From NCBI RefSeq assembly GCF_017876775.1, contig NZ_JAGIOP010000002.1, positions 806,001 through 870,000 of the forward strand: a stretch of 64,000 bases of DNA, in the 5' to 3' direction. Below, in pieces: positions 26,826-35,343 of this stretch (position 1 is the first letter of the stretch; each line of letters starts with the position of its first letter). The translations under genes were made by a program, and so were the position numbers. The notes under the pieces were generated by a model. That model was not told the DNA's origin. It was given only the letters and a program-made list of their open reading frames with translations, and ran no database searches. This stretch comes from Mycolicibacterium lutetiense (GTDB taxonomy: Bacteria; Actinomycetota; Actinomycetes; Mycobacteriales; Mycobacteriaceae).

Positions 26826-28181
26826 TCAATCCCACCAGAAGACCCACAGCGGACGCGTCAGATCGCGCGCCAGCGCATCGAGTGAGCCGGCCTGGGTGTT
26901 GACCGAGTCGTCGCAGTACAGATAGGCCTCCAGGGCCGCGGTGAGCGCCGCCTGCTGGGTGCGCGGCGGCTGATCGGCCACCAGCACCAGAAACTCGTCG
27001 TCGAGCGCCAACAGCTCGGTCCGGTAATGGGCGGACCAGCGCCGCAGGATGGCCGCATGTTCAGCGCCGCAGACGTCCGAATTGATCGCGCCCGACCATT
27101 GCAGCAGTCCGGGAACCAGCCAATCGGCGGGAGTGGGAATCAGAGCCAGCCGTGAGTACTTGCCGCGAGAGTCGAAGTCGGTGAACGATTGCCGCCAGTC
27201 CCCCGGGTCGTCGACGTCGAACCCGGACGGATAGCGCGGGATGTCGTACTCCGACGTGCGTTTGTCGAACTCGCGTTCCAGCCAACGGGCGCCGTCGAGT
27301 TCGGTTGCCCACACCGGTGTTTCGTCGGCTATACCGTCACCCCCGATCCGTTGCCACGTCCTGTCCGTGAGCAGTACCGGCCACAGCCCGGTCACCGAAA
27401 ACTGTGCCCGGACGGCGAGCCACGCCTCGGTGGCAGGAACACCCGGCGACACCGGTACCGACCACATCGGCGCCCGGTGGGCCAGCACATCGTCGTGGCG
27501 TTGCAGTTCGCCAAGCACTACCCCGGCCCCGGCGAGGACGGCGGCCGGATCGCGCGGCGGGGCAACGGCCGCAGGCGGTGCCAGGATCGGATCGGGCGCG
27601 AAAGGTGGCGCGTCCAGTGCCGGAGCCGCCGGCGCTGCTGCCGGTGCGGGAAGGTACGGCGGGTCACCGGCAAATGCGGGGGACGTCACGGGCCGTCCGG
27701 TCAGCAATTGGGCCAACCCGGTCAGGTCTGCGGCGACGGCGGTCACGGTGACTCCCCCGCCACCGTCCTGGATCGCCCACACCGTGGGGTCGCCCGGCCC
27801 CTGCTTCAGAAATGCCAACCCGTAAACCGGTACCACCCTGGGTTCTTCGGCGAGTTTCGCACCGGCCAGCTTCAGCGCCGCATCGCCGGCGGGGCGATCG
27901 CCCCAGGCGGGATGCCACAGCCCACCCGCGCGCACCGCCTGCAGTAATTCACGCACCGGCCGACCGATGTGCGCCCGTAGCGTCACCTCGTCGGCGTTGC
28001 GCCAGTCCGGCCAGCCGGGCCCCACCGGTAACCCTGCCGACAGAAAGTCACGGTGATCATCGTTGAGCCACAGCGAAAACCGTGATTCGAGGGCGTTCAG
28101 TTCGGCCTCGGTAAGTCCGGGCTCGATACGCCATTGGCCATGTTCGGCCAGGATCGTCAGCGCGTGGGCGGCGCGGCTCAC
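26826..28181 (-). CDS. SMI1/KNR4-like plus DUF4253 protein
   Basis: A 451-residue soluble protein. The N-terminal part (LTEAELNALESRFSLWLNDDHRDFLSAGLPVG) matches the SMI1/KNR4 (SUKH) fold. The middle is Pro/Ala-rich (about residues 170-215). The C-terminal part, GLWPVLL through SRLALIPTPADWLVPGLLQW to the terminal LWVFWWD, matches DUF4253. SUKH proteins are often immunity proteins of polymorphic toxins. Its start overlaps the HxlR stop by 4 bases, so it is the second gene of an HxlR operon. No toxin gene is visible nearby. Confidence 0.75.
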   Translation of the reverse strand: MSRAAHALTILAEHGQWRIEPGLTEAELNALESRFSLWLNDDHRDFLSAGLPVGPGWPDWRNADEVTLRAHIGRPVRELLQAVRAGGLWHPAWGDRPAGDAALKLAGAKLAEEPRVVPVYGLAFLKQGPGDPTVWAIQDGGGGVTVTAVAADLTGLAQLLTGRPVTSPAFAGDPPYLPAPAAAPAAPALDAPPFAPDPILAPPAAVAPPRDPAAVLAGAGVVLGELQRHDDVLAHRAPMWSVPVSPGVPATEAWLAVRAQFSVTGLWPVLLTDRTWQRIGGDGIADETPVWATELDGARWLEREFDKRTSEYDIPRYPSGFDVDDPGDWRQSFTDFDSRGKYSRLALIPTPADWLVPGLLQWSGAINSDVCGAEHAAILRRWSAHYRTELLALDDEFLVLVADQPPRTQQAALTAALEAYLYCDDSVNTQAGSLDALARDLTRPLWVFWWD

Positions 28182-28666
28182 GACGTCGGACGTTCGAAGC
28201 GGACGACGAGTTCGTCGGCCGGAACGTAGTGCCCTTCATCGCAACGGATTTCGACTCCGGCCACGGCACCGCACCCGTCGTGCGCGAGCCGCAGCCCGGT
28301 GTCGCCGAGATGTTTGCGACCCCACTCGAACATCGCCCACACCACCGGCATGAAGTCGGTTCCCGATTCGGTGAGCACGTACTCGTCGCGTTCCCGCTGA
28401 CCGGGCTCGCGATAGGGCCGCTTCGCCAGCAGGCCGGCGGCCACGAGGTCGGACAGGCGTGCCGAGGTCGCCGCCTTGGTGATCCCGACCCGACGGGCGA
28501 AGTCGTCGAACCGGGTGGTGCCGTAGAAGGCCTCGCGCATGATCAACATCGCCGACTTGGTGCCGGCGAATGCCATGGTTCTCTCGATCGGACAGTGCCC
28601 CACCGCCGACCAACTGTCGCGGTCGGCCAGCTTGCCCTGCAGCATTCCCACGGAATCAAACCCCAT
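28178..28666 (-). CDS. HxlR-family transcriptional regulator
   Basis: A 162-residue MarR-like winged-helix regulator. The signature CPIERTMAFAGTKSAMLIMREAFYGTTRFDDF is broken here only by small changes from the HxlR consensus, with its cysteine in GHCPIERT. GITKAATSARLSDLVAAGLL follows as the recognition helix and wing. I chose ATG at 28666; ATG at 28645 is an alternative. The gene diverges from the thiolase gene, and a perfect 7-base dyad lies between them, so it probably controls both directions. Confidence 0.85.
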   Translation of the reverse strand: MGFDSVGMLQGKLADRDSWSAVGHCPIERTMAFAGTKSAMLIMREAFYGTTRFDDFARRVGITKAATSARLSDLVAAGLLAKRPYREPGQRERDEYVLTESGTDFMPVVWAMFEWGRKHLGDTGLRLAHDGCGAVAGVEIRCDEGHYVPADELVVRFERPTS

Positions 28667-28685
28667 CCCTGAGTTGTTCTCACTA

Positions 28686-28708
28686 TACCCAGGTGCTATA
28701 TCTGGGTA
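28686..28708. promoter_or_regulatory. candidate HxlR operator between regulator and thiolase
   Basis: TACCCAG (28686-28692) and CTGGGTA (28702-28708) are perfect arms around a 9-base AT-rich spacer. The site sits between two divergent starts, 20 bases from the regulator ATG and 39 from the thiolase ATG. Confidence 0.6.
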
Positions 28709-28747
28709 GCCATCACAATACTCAGCGCGGAGCATCAGGAGGCCAAG

Positions 28748-29932
28748 ATGACCGGATATGCAGACCGGGACGCAGTCATCGTCGGAGCGGTCCGGACCCC
28801 GATCGGCAAAGGCAAGGCCAACGGGGCGCTGCACGGCGTCCTGCCGGCGGACCTGCTGGCACACAGCCTGCGGGAGCTGACCGCCCGCACCGGCGTCGAC
28901 CCGGCCCTGGTCGACGACGTCATTGCCGGGGCCGTCACAGCGGTCGGCGACCAGGCCGTCAACATCGCCCGTAACGCGTTGCTGGGCGCGGGCTTCCCGG
29001 AGACCGTTCCCGGGACCACCGTCGACCGCCAGTGCGGCAGCAGCCAGCAGGCGATCAGCTTCGCCGCCCAGGGCGTACTGGCCGGCGCCTACGACATCGT
29101 CATCGCCGCGGGCGTGGAGTCCATGTCCCGGGTGCCGATGGGCAGCTCGGTATTGCCGGGCAGCGACCCGTTCGGCGTGGCCTTTGCCGAGCGCTACTCC
29201 GACGGCCTTGTGCCGCAAGGGATCAGCGCCGAGTTGATCGCTGCGAAATGGGGATTCTCCCGCGCCCAGCTCGACGAGTTCTCCGCGGGCAGCCACGAAA
29301 AGGCCGCCCGGGCCACCAAGGACGGGCTGTTCGAGGCCGAACTCGCGCCCATCGCCGGGCTGAGCACCGACGAGATCATCCGACCCGGAACCACCGTGGA
29401 CACCCTGTCCGGGCTGCAGCCGGCGTTCTACAACGAGGCCTATGGCGCACGTTTCCCCCAGATCAACTGGGAGATCACCCCGGGTAACTCGTCACCGCTG
29501 TCCGACGGCAGTGCGGCGGTGATGATCACCAGCGGGGCGACGGCGCGCAGGCTCGGCCTGAACCCGGTCGCGCGTATTCATACCACCACCGTCGTGGGAT
29601 CGGACCCGCTGTACATGCTGACCGGTGTCATCCCGGCTACCGAAAAGGTCTTGGCGCGTGCAGGTTTGACGCTGGCGGACATCGACCTGTTCGAGGTCAA
29701 CGAGGCATTCGCGCCGGTGGTGCTGGCCTGGGCCGCCGATACCGGCGCGGACCTGGCGCGCACGAACGTCAACGGTGGAGCGATCGCGATCGGGCACCCG
29801 CTCGGCGCCAGCGGCGCACGCATCATGACCACCCTGGTCAATGCCCTCGAACAGCGCGGCGGACGGTACGGCCTGCAGACGATGTGTGAGGGCGGCGGCA
29901 TGGCCAACGCCACCATCATCGAGCGGCTGTAA
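28748..29932 (+). CDS. thiolase (acetyl-CoA acyltransferase)
   Basis: A 394-residue thiolase that cleaves or forms 3-ketoacyl-CoA. The nucleophilic Cys is in DRQCGSSQQAISFAAQ, the catalytic His in GGAIAIGHPLGASGARIM, and the second Cys in MCEGGGMANA. NEAFAP is also intact. AGGAGG lies 6 bases before the ATG. It diverges from the HxlR-family regulator. It resembles FadA-type degradative thiolases; chain or sterol specificity cannot be told from the sequence. Confidence 0.94.
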   Translation: MTGYADRDAVIVGAVRTPIGKGKANGALHGVLPADLLAHSLRELTARTGVDPALVDDVIAGAVTAVGDQAVNIARNALLGAGFPETVPGTTVDRQCGSSQQAISFAAQGVLAGAYDIVIAAGVESMSRVPMGSSVLPGSDPFGVAFAERYSDGLVPQGISAELIAAKWGFSRAQLDEFSAGSHEKAARATKDGLFEAELAPIAGLSTDEIIRPGTTVDTLSGLQPAFYNEAYGARFPQINWEITPGNSSPLSDGSAAVMITSGATARRLGLNPVARIHTTTVVGSDPLYMLTGVIPATEKVLARAGLTLADIDLFEVNEAFAPVVLAWAADTGADLARTNVNGGAIAIGHPLGASGARIMTTLVNALEQRGGRYGLQTMCEGGGMANATIIERL

Positions 29933-29945
29933 CCCCGACCTACGG

Positions 29946-29999
29946 CATTGTCACGCTGGAGTGGCACTCGAATTCCTGTGCCACTCCAGCGTGACAATG
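29946..29999. terminator. 22-bp perfect hairpin after the thiolase gene
   Basis: Arms 29946-29967 and 29978-29999 pair perfectly over 22 bases with a 10-base loop containing GAATTC. It lies in the short gap between two convergent genes and would terminate both. The length and perfection exceed normal terminators, so it could also be a dispersed palindromic repeat. Confidence 0.7.
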
Positions 30000-30017
30000 G
30001 GCGCGTGACAAGTGCGA

Positions 30018-30479
30018 CTAGGCGCGGACGATTTCGAACAGCGGAATAGCCCGGGTGGTGTTGGCCTGGTATTGGGCGAACACCGGGGCGACTGCAGTGA
30101 TCTTGGGGTAGGCGGCATCTCGCTCGGCATCGGGCAGTTCCCGGGCCGTCGCGTCATAGGCGTCGGTGCCCACCTCGATACGCACCTTCGGATCCGCCCG
30201 CAGGTTGTGCACCCACGCCGGGTCCTTGGGTGCGCCCGCGTACGAGCCCACGATGAGCATCCTGCCGTCCACGCTCAGATAGGCCAGCGGCGAGAGCCGC
30301 GGCTTGCCAGACTTGGCACCGGTCGTGTGCAGCAACAGCAGGGTGGCACCTTCGAACGGCCCGCCTACCTTGCCGCCGTTGGCGCGGAACTCCTCGACCA
30401 CGTTGCGGTTGAACCCGTCGAGAGCCGCTACGTCGGCCACCAGTTGACTCTTGTCGAAGTCAGGATCGATATCGCTCAT
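30018..30479 (-). CDS. F420-dependent nitroreductase-family (Ddn/FDOR-A type) protein
   Basis: A 153-residue split-barrel protein. [22 protein letters not shown] and [22 protein letters not shown] are the cofactor F420-binding signatures of the deazaflavin-dependent nitroreductase family. Such enzymes reduce quinones or other electrophiles with F420H2. Its ATG overlaps the aspS stop as ATGA, so it is co-transcribed with aspS, as in M. tuberculosis-type genomes. The specific substrate is unknown. Confidence 0.92.
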   Translation of the reverse strand: MSDIDPDFDKSQLVADVAALDGFNRNVVEEFRANGGKVGGPFEGATLLLLHTTGAKSGKPRLSPLAYLSVDGRMLIVGSYAGAPKDPAWVHNLRADPKVRIEVGTDAYDATARELPDAERDAAYPKITAVAPVFAQYQANTTRAIPLFEIVRA

Positions 30480-32251
30480 GCCTTCTTGAGCTCCTCGGGC
30501 TTGGCGTCTATTCCCGATTCCTTGCGCTGCTGCGCGGTGATCGGTGCCGGCGCATCGGTCAGCGGGTCGACGCCGCCGCCGGACTTGGGGAACGCGATCA
30601 CCTCGCGGATCGAATCCACCCCGGCCAGCAACGCGGTGATACGGTCCCAGCCGAACGCGAGGCCGCCATGTGGCGGTGCACCAAAGGCGAAGGCGTCCAA
30701 CAGGAATCCGAACTTGTCCTGGGCCTCGGCATGGTCGATTCCCATCATCGCGAACACCCGCTCCTGGATGTCGCGCCGGTGGATACGGATCGAGCCGCCG
30801 CCGATCTCGTTGCCGTTGCAGACGATGTCGTAGGCATCGGACAGCGCGTTGCCGGGATCGGTGTCGAAGATGCCCTCCGATTCGGGCTTCGGCGCGGTGA
30901 AGGCGTGGTGCACGGCCGTCCAGGCACCCGAACCGACTGCGACATCGCCGGAATCCACCGCTTCGGAGGCGGGTTCGAACATCGGGAAGTCCACGACCCA
31001 GGTGAACGCCCAGGCGGCCGGGTCGATCAGATCGAGACGCTTGGCGATCTCGATGCGGGTGGCGCCCAGCAGCGAACGCGCCGACTTGACCGGGCCGGCC
31101 GCGAAGAACACGCAGTCACCGGGCTTGGCGCCGACATGGGCGGCCAGGCCATCGCGCTCGGCGTCGGTGAGGTTCTTGGCCACCGGTCCGCCGAGCGTGC
31201 CGTCCTCGGCCACCAGCACATAGGCCAGCCCCTTGTGCCCACGCTGCTTGGCGAACTCCTGCCAGCCGTCGAGGGTGCGGCGCGGCTGCGATGCCCCGCC
31301 GGGCATGACGACGGCGCCCACGTACGGCGCCTGGAACACCCGGAACGGGGTGTCCTTGAAGTACTCGGTGCATTCGATCAGTTCGACGCCGAACCGCAGA
31401 TCGGGCTTGTCCGAGCCGAACCGGCGCATCGCGTCGGCGTAGCTGATCCGCGGCAGCGGCAGCGGCAGCTCGTATCCGATCGTCGACCAGACCGCCTTCA
31501 GCACCTGCTCGGCGATCGCCATCACGTCGTCGGCGTCGACGAAGCTGAGCTCCATGTCCAGCTGGGTGAACTCCGGCTGGCGGTCGGCACGGAAATCCTC
31601 GTCGCGGTAGCACCGCGCGATCTGGTAGTAGCGCTCCATGCCCGCCACCATGAGCAGCTGTTTGAACAGCTGCGGGCTCTGCGGCAGCGCGTAGAACGAG
31701 CCGGGCTGCAGACGCGCAGGCACCAGGAAGTCGCGGGCGCCCTCCGGGGTCGAGCGGGTCAACGTCGGGGTCTCGATCTCGACGAAGTCGTGGTCGGCCA
31801 GCACATTGCGGGCGGCGGCATTCACCTTGGAGCGCAACCGGATTGCGTTACCGGGGCCCTCGCGGCGCAGATCCAGGTACCGGTACTTGAGCCGGGCTTC
31901 CTCGCCTGCGGTCTCGTCGAGCTGGAACGGCAGCGGGGCACTCTCCCCCAGCACCGTGAGCGACGTCGTGTTGACCTCGATCTGTCCGGTCGGGATCTCG
32001 GCGTTCTCGTTGCCTTCGGGACGTACCTCGACCGTGCCGGTGACGGCGATGCAGAATTCGGCGCGCAACCGGTGGGCGGCGGCGAGCACGTCACCTTCGC
32101 GGAACACCACCTGAGACACACCCGAGGCATCCCGCAGATCGATGAAGATGACGCCGCCGTGGTCACGGCGACGTGCGACCCAACCCGCCAGTGTCACCGT
32201 CTGACCGGCATCGGTGGCCCGCAACGAACCGGCGGCATGACTGCGCAGCAC
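30476..32251 (-). CDS. aspS: aspartyl-tRNA synthetase
   Basis: A 591-residue class II synthetase with an N-terminal OB anticodon-binding domain ([21 protein letters not shown]). Motif 2 is in [20 protein letters not shown] and motif 3 in [16 protein letters not shown]. The GAD insertion domain of bacterial AspRS is present. I chose GTG at 32251, giving [10 protein letters not shown] and preceded by AGGAG. The frame continues upstream without family sequence. Mycobacterial AspRS is generally thought to be non-discriminating and to work with GatCAB; that is family knowledge, not visible here. Confidence 0.97.
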   Translation of the reverse strand: MLRSHAAGSLRATDAGQTVTLAGWVARRRDHGGVIFIDLRDASGVSQVVFREGDVLAAAHRLRAEFCIAVTGTVEVRPEGNENAEIPTGQIEVNTTSLTVLGESAPLPFQLDETAGEEARLKYRYLDLRREGPGNAIRLRSKVNAAARNVLADHDFVEIETPTLTRSTPEGARDFLVPARLQPGSFYALPQSPQLFKQLLMVAGMERYYQIARCYRDEDFRADRQPEFTQLDMELSFVDADDVMAIAEQVLKAVWSTIGYELPLPLPRISYADAMRRFGSDKPDLRFGVELIECTEYFKDTPFRVFQAPYVGAVVMPGGASQPRRTLDGWQEFAKQRGHKGLAYVLVAEDGTLGGPVAKNLTDAERDGLAAHVGAKPGDCVFFAAGPVKSARSLLGATRIEIAKRLDLIDPAAWAFTWVVDFPMFEPASEAVDSGDVAVGSGAWTAVHHAFTAPKPESEGIFDTDPGNALSDAYDIVCNGNEIGGGSIRIHRRDIQERVFAMMGIDHAEAQDKFGFLLDAFAFGAPPHGGLAFGWDRITALLAGVDSIREVIAFPKSGGGVDPLTDAPAPITAQQRKESGIDAKPEELKKA

Positions 32252-32278
32252 GAAAACTCCTGAGTGTTGAGTCGAGAA

Positions 32279-32305
32279 AGACTGGTGGTGACGACTGACC
32301 AGTCT
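32279..32305. promoter_or_regulatory. dyad in the aspS/PanE-like divergent promoter region
   Basis: AGACTGGT (32279-32286) and ACCAGTCT (32298-32305) are perfect arms with an 11-base spacer; GAGTC/GACTC further out extend the symmetry. It may be an operator or a leader hairpin. Confidence 0.4.
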
Positions 32306-32337
32306 AGAGACTCGACCCGCGGCGGTAACTTTGCGAG

Positions 32338-33267
32338 GTGGATGAGCGCTCGCGCGAAGAACCGGCAGCACCGAACTCCCCCGTCGCCGTCATCGGTCCG
32401 GGCGCCATCGGATCGACCATCGCGGCACTGTTGCATGCTGCCGGACGGCCGGTCCTGCTGTGCGGACGTACCCCGCGCGACGGCATCGAACTCCGGCCCG
32501 ACGACGGGCCGCCCATCCGGGTGCCCGGGCCGGTGCACACCGATCCGGCCACCGTCGATGGACCGCTTGACGTGGTGTTTCTCGCGGTCAAGGACACGCA
32601 GAACGCCCAGGCGGCGCCGTGGCTGGACCGGCTGTGCGATGAGAACACCGTGGTGTGCGCGCTGCAGAACGGCGTCGAACAGGTCCAGCGGGTGAGCGGT
32701 GTCAGCTTGCGGACCGACGAAGCCCACGTCGTGCCCGCGGCGGTGTGGATCTCGGCGGAGACGCAGCCCGGCGGTTGGGTGCGGATGCGCAGCGAAGCGC
32801 GACTGGTGCTGCCGGACACCCCGGCGGCAGCGGCCATCGCCGAGGCGGTGAACGGCTCCGCGATCGCTGTCGAGCGGGATCCCGATTTCCGCAGCGCGGC
32901 GTGGCGCAAACTGCTGGTCAACGCTGTGGTCGGGTTCATGGTGCTGGCCGACCGGCGCGCGGGGATGTTCCGCCGTGACGACGTGGCCGCGCTGGCGCGA
33001 CGCTATCTGACCGAGTGTCTGGCCGTGGCCCGGGCCGACGGAGCCACGCTCGACGATCAGGTCGCCGACGAGATCGTCACGATGCTGGCGTCGGCACCCG
33101 AGGACCTCACCACCTCGATGCTGACCGATCATCAGGCCGGCCGGCCGCTGGAGTGGGATGTCCGCAACGGGGTCATCGCCCGCAAGGCTGCCGCACACGG
33201 GCTGCTCACCCCGATCAGCGACGTGGTGATCCCCCTGTTGGCGGCGGCCGGCGACGGGCCGGGCTGA
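32338..33267 (+). CDS. ketopantoate reductase-like (PanE/ApbA) oxidoreductase
   Basis: A 309-residue NADP-dependent enzyme. The Rossmann motif [32 protein letters not shown] and ALQNGVEQ fit the PanE N-terminal domain. [13 protein letters not shown] holds the catalytic Lys and Asn region of the C-terminal domain. It is the Rv2573 equivalent beside aspS. Whether it is the true ketopantoate reductase of pantothenate synthesis is uncertain, because related 2-dehydropantoate reductase-like enzymes use other substrates. The start is GTG. Confidence 0.88.
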   Translation: MDERSREEPAAPNSPVAVIGPGAIGSTIAALLHAAGRPVLLCGRTPRDGIELRPDDGPPIRVPGPVHTDPATVDGPLDVVFLAVKDTQNAQAAPWLDRLCDENTVVCALQNGVEQVQRVSGVSLRTDEAHVVPAAVWISAETQPGGWVRMRSEARLVLPDTPAAAAIAEAVNGSAIAVERDPDFRSAAWRKLLVNAVVGFMVLADRRAGMFRRDDVAALARRYLTECLAVARADGATLDDQVADEIVTMLASAPEDLTTSMLTDHQAGRPLEWDVRNGVIARKAAAHGLLTPISDVVIPLLAAAGDGPG

Positions 33268-33274
33268 CCCACCA

Positions 33275-33301
33275 CTAGACACTCTCACCTAGGGTGTCTA
33301 G
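33275..33301. promoter_or_regulatory. 27-base dyad over the promoter of the Rv2574-like gene
   Basis: CTAGACAC (33275-33282) and GTGTCTAG (33294-33301) are perfect 8-base arms around an 11-base spacer with CCTAGG. A TAGGGT -10 candidate (33290-33295) lies inside it, 8 bases from the ATG. A bound regulator would cover the start of a leaderless mRNA. Confidence 0.55.
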
Positions 33302-33303
33302 CC

Positions 33304-33807
33304 ATGGCCCGGACCTATGAGTGTGAACGCGTCGAGTTGGATTTCATCGACCGTGCCCCGTTCCGCTTCGTCAGCACCGTCGACCTGGCGATCACGCCCG
33401 AGCAGCTGTTCGAGGTACTCGCCGACGAGACCTCCTGGCCACATTGGGCGACAGTCATCACCAAGGTGGAATGGACCAGCCCCGAGCCCCGCGGCGTGGG
33501 AACCACCCGCACCGTCACGATGCGCGGGCACATCACCGGCGATGAGGAATTCCTGGCCTGGGAACCCTTCACCCACATGGCTTTCCGCTTCAACACCAGT
33601 ACCTCGAATGCGATCTCGGCGTTCGCCGAGGACTATCGCGTGGTGGAGACCCCCGAGGGTTGCCACCTGACCTGGGTGATGGCGCTGCAGCCCAGCGGTC
33701 TGTCGGGCCGTCTCGGGATGACGTTGGGTCAGCCGGTGATGGCGTGGATGTTCCAGCGGTTCCTGCACAATCTCCGCCGCTATAGCAACGAGCGGTACGG
33801 CAAGTAG
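33304..33807 (+). CDS. SRPBCC family protein (Rv2574-like)
   Basis: A 167-residue START/polyketide cyclase-like protein. FRFVSTVDLAITPEQLFEVLADETSWPHW is the usual N-terminal helix-grip start, and GVGTTRTVTMRG and FLAWEPFTHMAF follow. Length equals Rv2574 (167 residues). It probably binds a hydrophobic ligand; no enzyme role is known. A strong dyad immediately upstream suggests tight regulation by an unidentified factor. Confidence 0.88.
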   Translation: MARTYECERVELDFIDRAPFRFVSTVDLAITPEQLFEVLADETSWPHWATVITKVEWTSPEPRGVGTTRTVTMRGHITGDEEFLAWEPFTHMAFRFNTSTSNAISAFAEDYRVVETPEGCHLTWVMALQPSGLSGRLGMTLGQPVMAWMFQRFLHNLRRYSNERYGK

Positions 33808-33811
33808 GGCG

Positions 33812-35287
33812 CTAACCCAGCGTCTCCCACACCGCCCGCCGGACCGCATCGGGATCGGCGACGGTCTCGTCACGCGTGGACCGGATCACCCGGGTCAGCC
33901 GCTGGTCCACGTCGTAACAGGGCCAGTCGGCGACCTCGGACCGGGCGAAATCGAGCCAGGTGCGTTGCATCCGCCGTCCCACCGACGGCTGCACCCGGCG
34001 GCCCAGCGGGTGCAGTTTGCGCCCCAGATACGACGCATAACTGTGCTGGATGTGCACGATCTCGCTGCCGTGGGTGGCACCCAGGCCCAGCACCTTGAGC
34101 GTCCAGGTGGTGTGATCGAACCGGTACGCATGTGTCGGCGCATGTGCGCTGTAGGCATCGGCGAACGCCCACGTCGGTGCGCCGAACATAACGTCCGAAC
34201 CGAAGGCGATGCGCGCGCGGCGACGCGGAAATCCGGGATAGGCGGCGAGTACTTGTTCCCTGGCGCTCAGGTCGTGGCGTCGGAGATAGTCGTCGACGCC
34301 GTCCGAGGTGGTCGGCAGCATCGGAGGTTTCCCCCAGGCGAACATCGACGCCTCGTGGCTGTTGGTGCCGATGATCAGCGGTACCGCTGACACCGCACCC
34401 GCGCGCGCGGCCTCAATCGGGTGCGACGGCAGCAGCTCGACGCCATGGGTCAACCCGTAGGCCAATGTCGGTGTCTGCTGCGCGCTTTCCAGTTGCAGTT
34501 GACCGGCGGCACGCCGTAATTGGCGCTGCGGCAGCACTTTGAGTTGGTCGGCCCCGACACCGAGCAGTTGCATGAAGCGGCGCGCTTGGCGGGCCCGTGC
34601 TTCGCGGTCGGCGATCAGCGGCAACGCCGGGCTCTGCGCGATCGCCCTGGCGAACAGCCCTTCTGCCGCCGGGCTGGCGAGCAGGGCCAACACCGATGTG
34701 GCACCGGCCGATTCACCGAACACTGTCACCTGTTCGGGATCACCGCCGAAGGCGGCTATGTTGTCGCGCACCCACTCCAGGGCGGCGATCTGGTCCCGCA
34801 GGCACAGGTTGTCGTCGAATCCCTCACCGAGGTCACCGAGTTCGAAACCGCCGAACACGCCGAGCCGATAGGTGACGTTGACGACCACCACGTTGCCGTT
34901 GGCGGCCAGTCGGGAACCGTTGTAGAGCTGCAACTGGCCGGCACCGTAGACGAAGGCACCGCCGGGGATCCACACCATCACCGGCAACGCCCCGCCGGTA
35001 TCGGGAGACCAGACGGTGACGGTCAGGCACGCCTCGTCACGCACCTTGGGGTCATCGCGGCCTCCCCCGACGAATGAACGGCCTTGCGGCGGCAACGGGC
35101 CGTGCTCGACGGCGTCGCGCACCCCGGCCCAGGGCACCACAGGCTGCGGCGACAGGAAGCGCAACGCGCCGATGGGCTGCTGCGCGTACTCCACACCGCG
35201 CCACACGCTGACCCCGCCTTCGGGGACACCGCGTAGCCGCCCCAGCGAGGTGTGGGCGATGGTCGAATGTTCCGCAACGACGGACAC
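33812..35287 (-). CDS. type B carboxylesterase/lipase
   Basis: A 491-residue alpha/beta hydrolase of the carboxylesterase type B family. The nucleophile serine is in VFGESAGATSVLALL, the oxyanion region in VMVWIPGGAFVYGAG, and EACLTVTVWSP is the family box (EDCL in most members). The catalytic His is likely in LGATHGSEIVHI. No signal peptide is apparent, so it is probably cytoplasmic. It converges with the SRPBCC gene, with a 4-base gap. Confidence 0.92.
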   Translation of the reverse strand: MSVVAEHSTIAHTSLGRLRGVPEGGVSVWRGVEYAQQPIGALRFLSPQPVVPWAGVRDAVEHGPLPPQGRSFVGGGRDDPKVRDEACLTVTVWSPDTGGALPVMVWIPGGAFVYGAGQLQLYNGSRLAANGNVVVVNVTYRLGVFGGFELGDLGEGFDDNLCLRDQIAALEWVRDNIAAFGGDPEQVTVFGESAGATSVLALLASPAAEGLFARAIAQSPALPLIADREARARQARRFMQLLGVGADQLKVLPQRQLRRAAGQLQLESAQQTPTLAYGLTHGVELLPSHPIEAARAGAVSAVPLIIGTNSHEASMFAWGKPPMLPTTSDGVDDYLRRHDLSAREQVLAAYPGFPRRRARIAFGSDVMFGAPTWAFADAYSAHAPTHAYRFDHTTWTLKVLGLGATHGSEIVHIQHSYASYLGRKLHPLGRRVQPSVGRRMQRTWLDFARSEVADWPCYDVDQRLTRVIRSTRDETVADPDAVRRAVWETLG

Positions 35288-35300
35288 GCCTGAATCTTAG

Positions 35301-35313
35301 TGTGGCAAGCTGA
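35301..35313 (+). promoter_or_regulatory. 13-base motif TGTGGCAAGCTGA upstream of the YpfJ-type peptidase
   Basis: The same 13-mer occurs at 54852-54864 upstream of the MPT63-like gene, at a similar distance from the start codon. It may be a shared promoter or regulator site. Confidence 0.4.
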
Positions 35314-35343
35314 ACGGGCTGTTGAGCACGCACGTACCGGCGA

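Noticed and set aside
30668..32263. 531-codon open frame on the plus strand
   Set aside because: Antisense to aspS; no recognisable motif.
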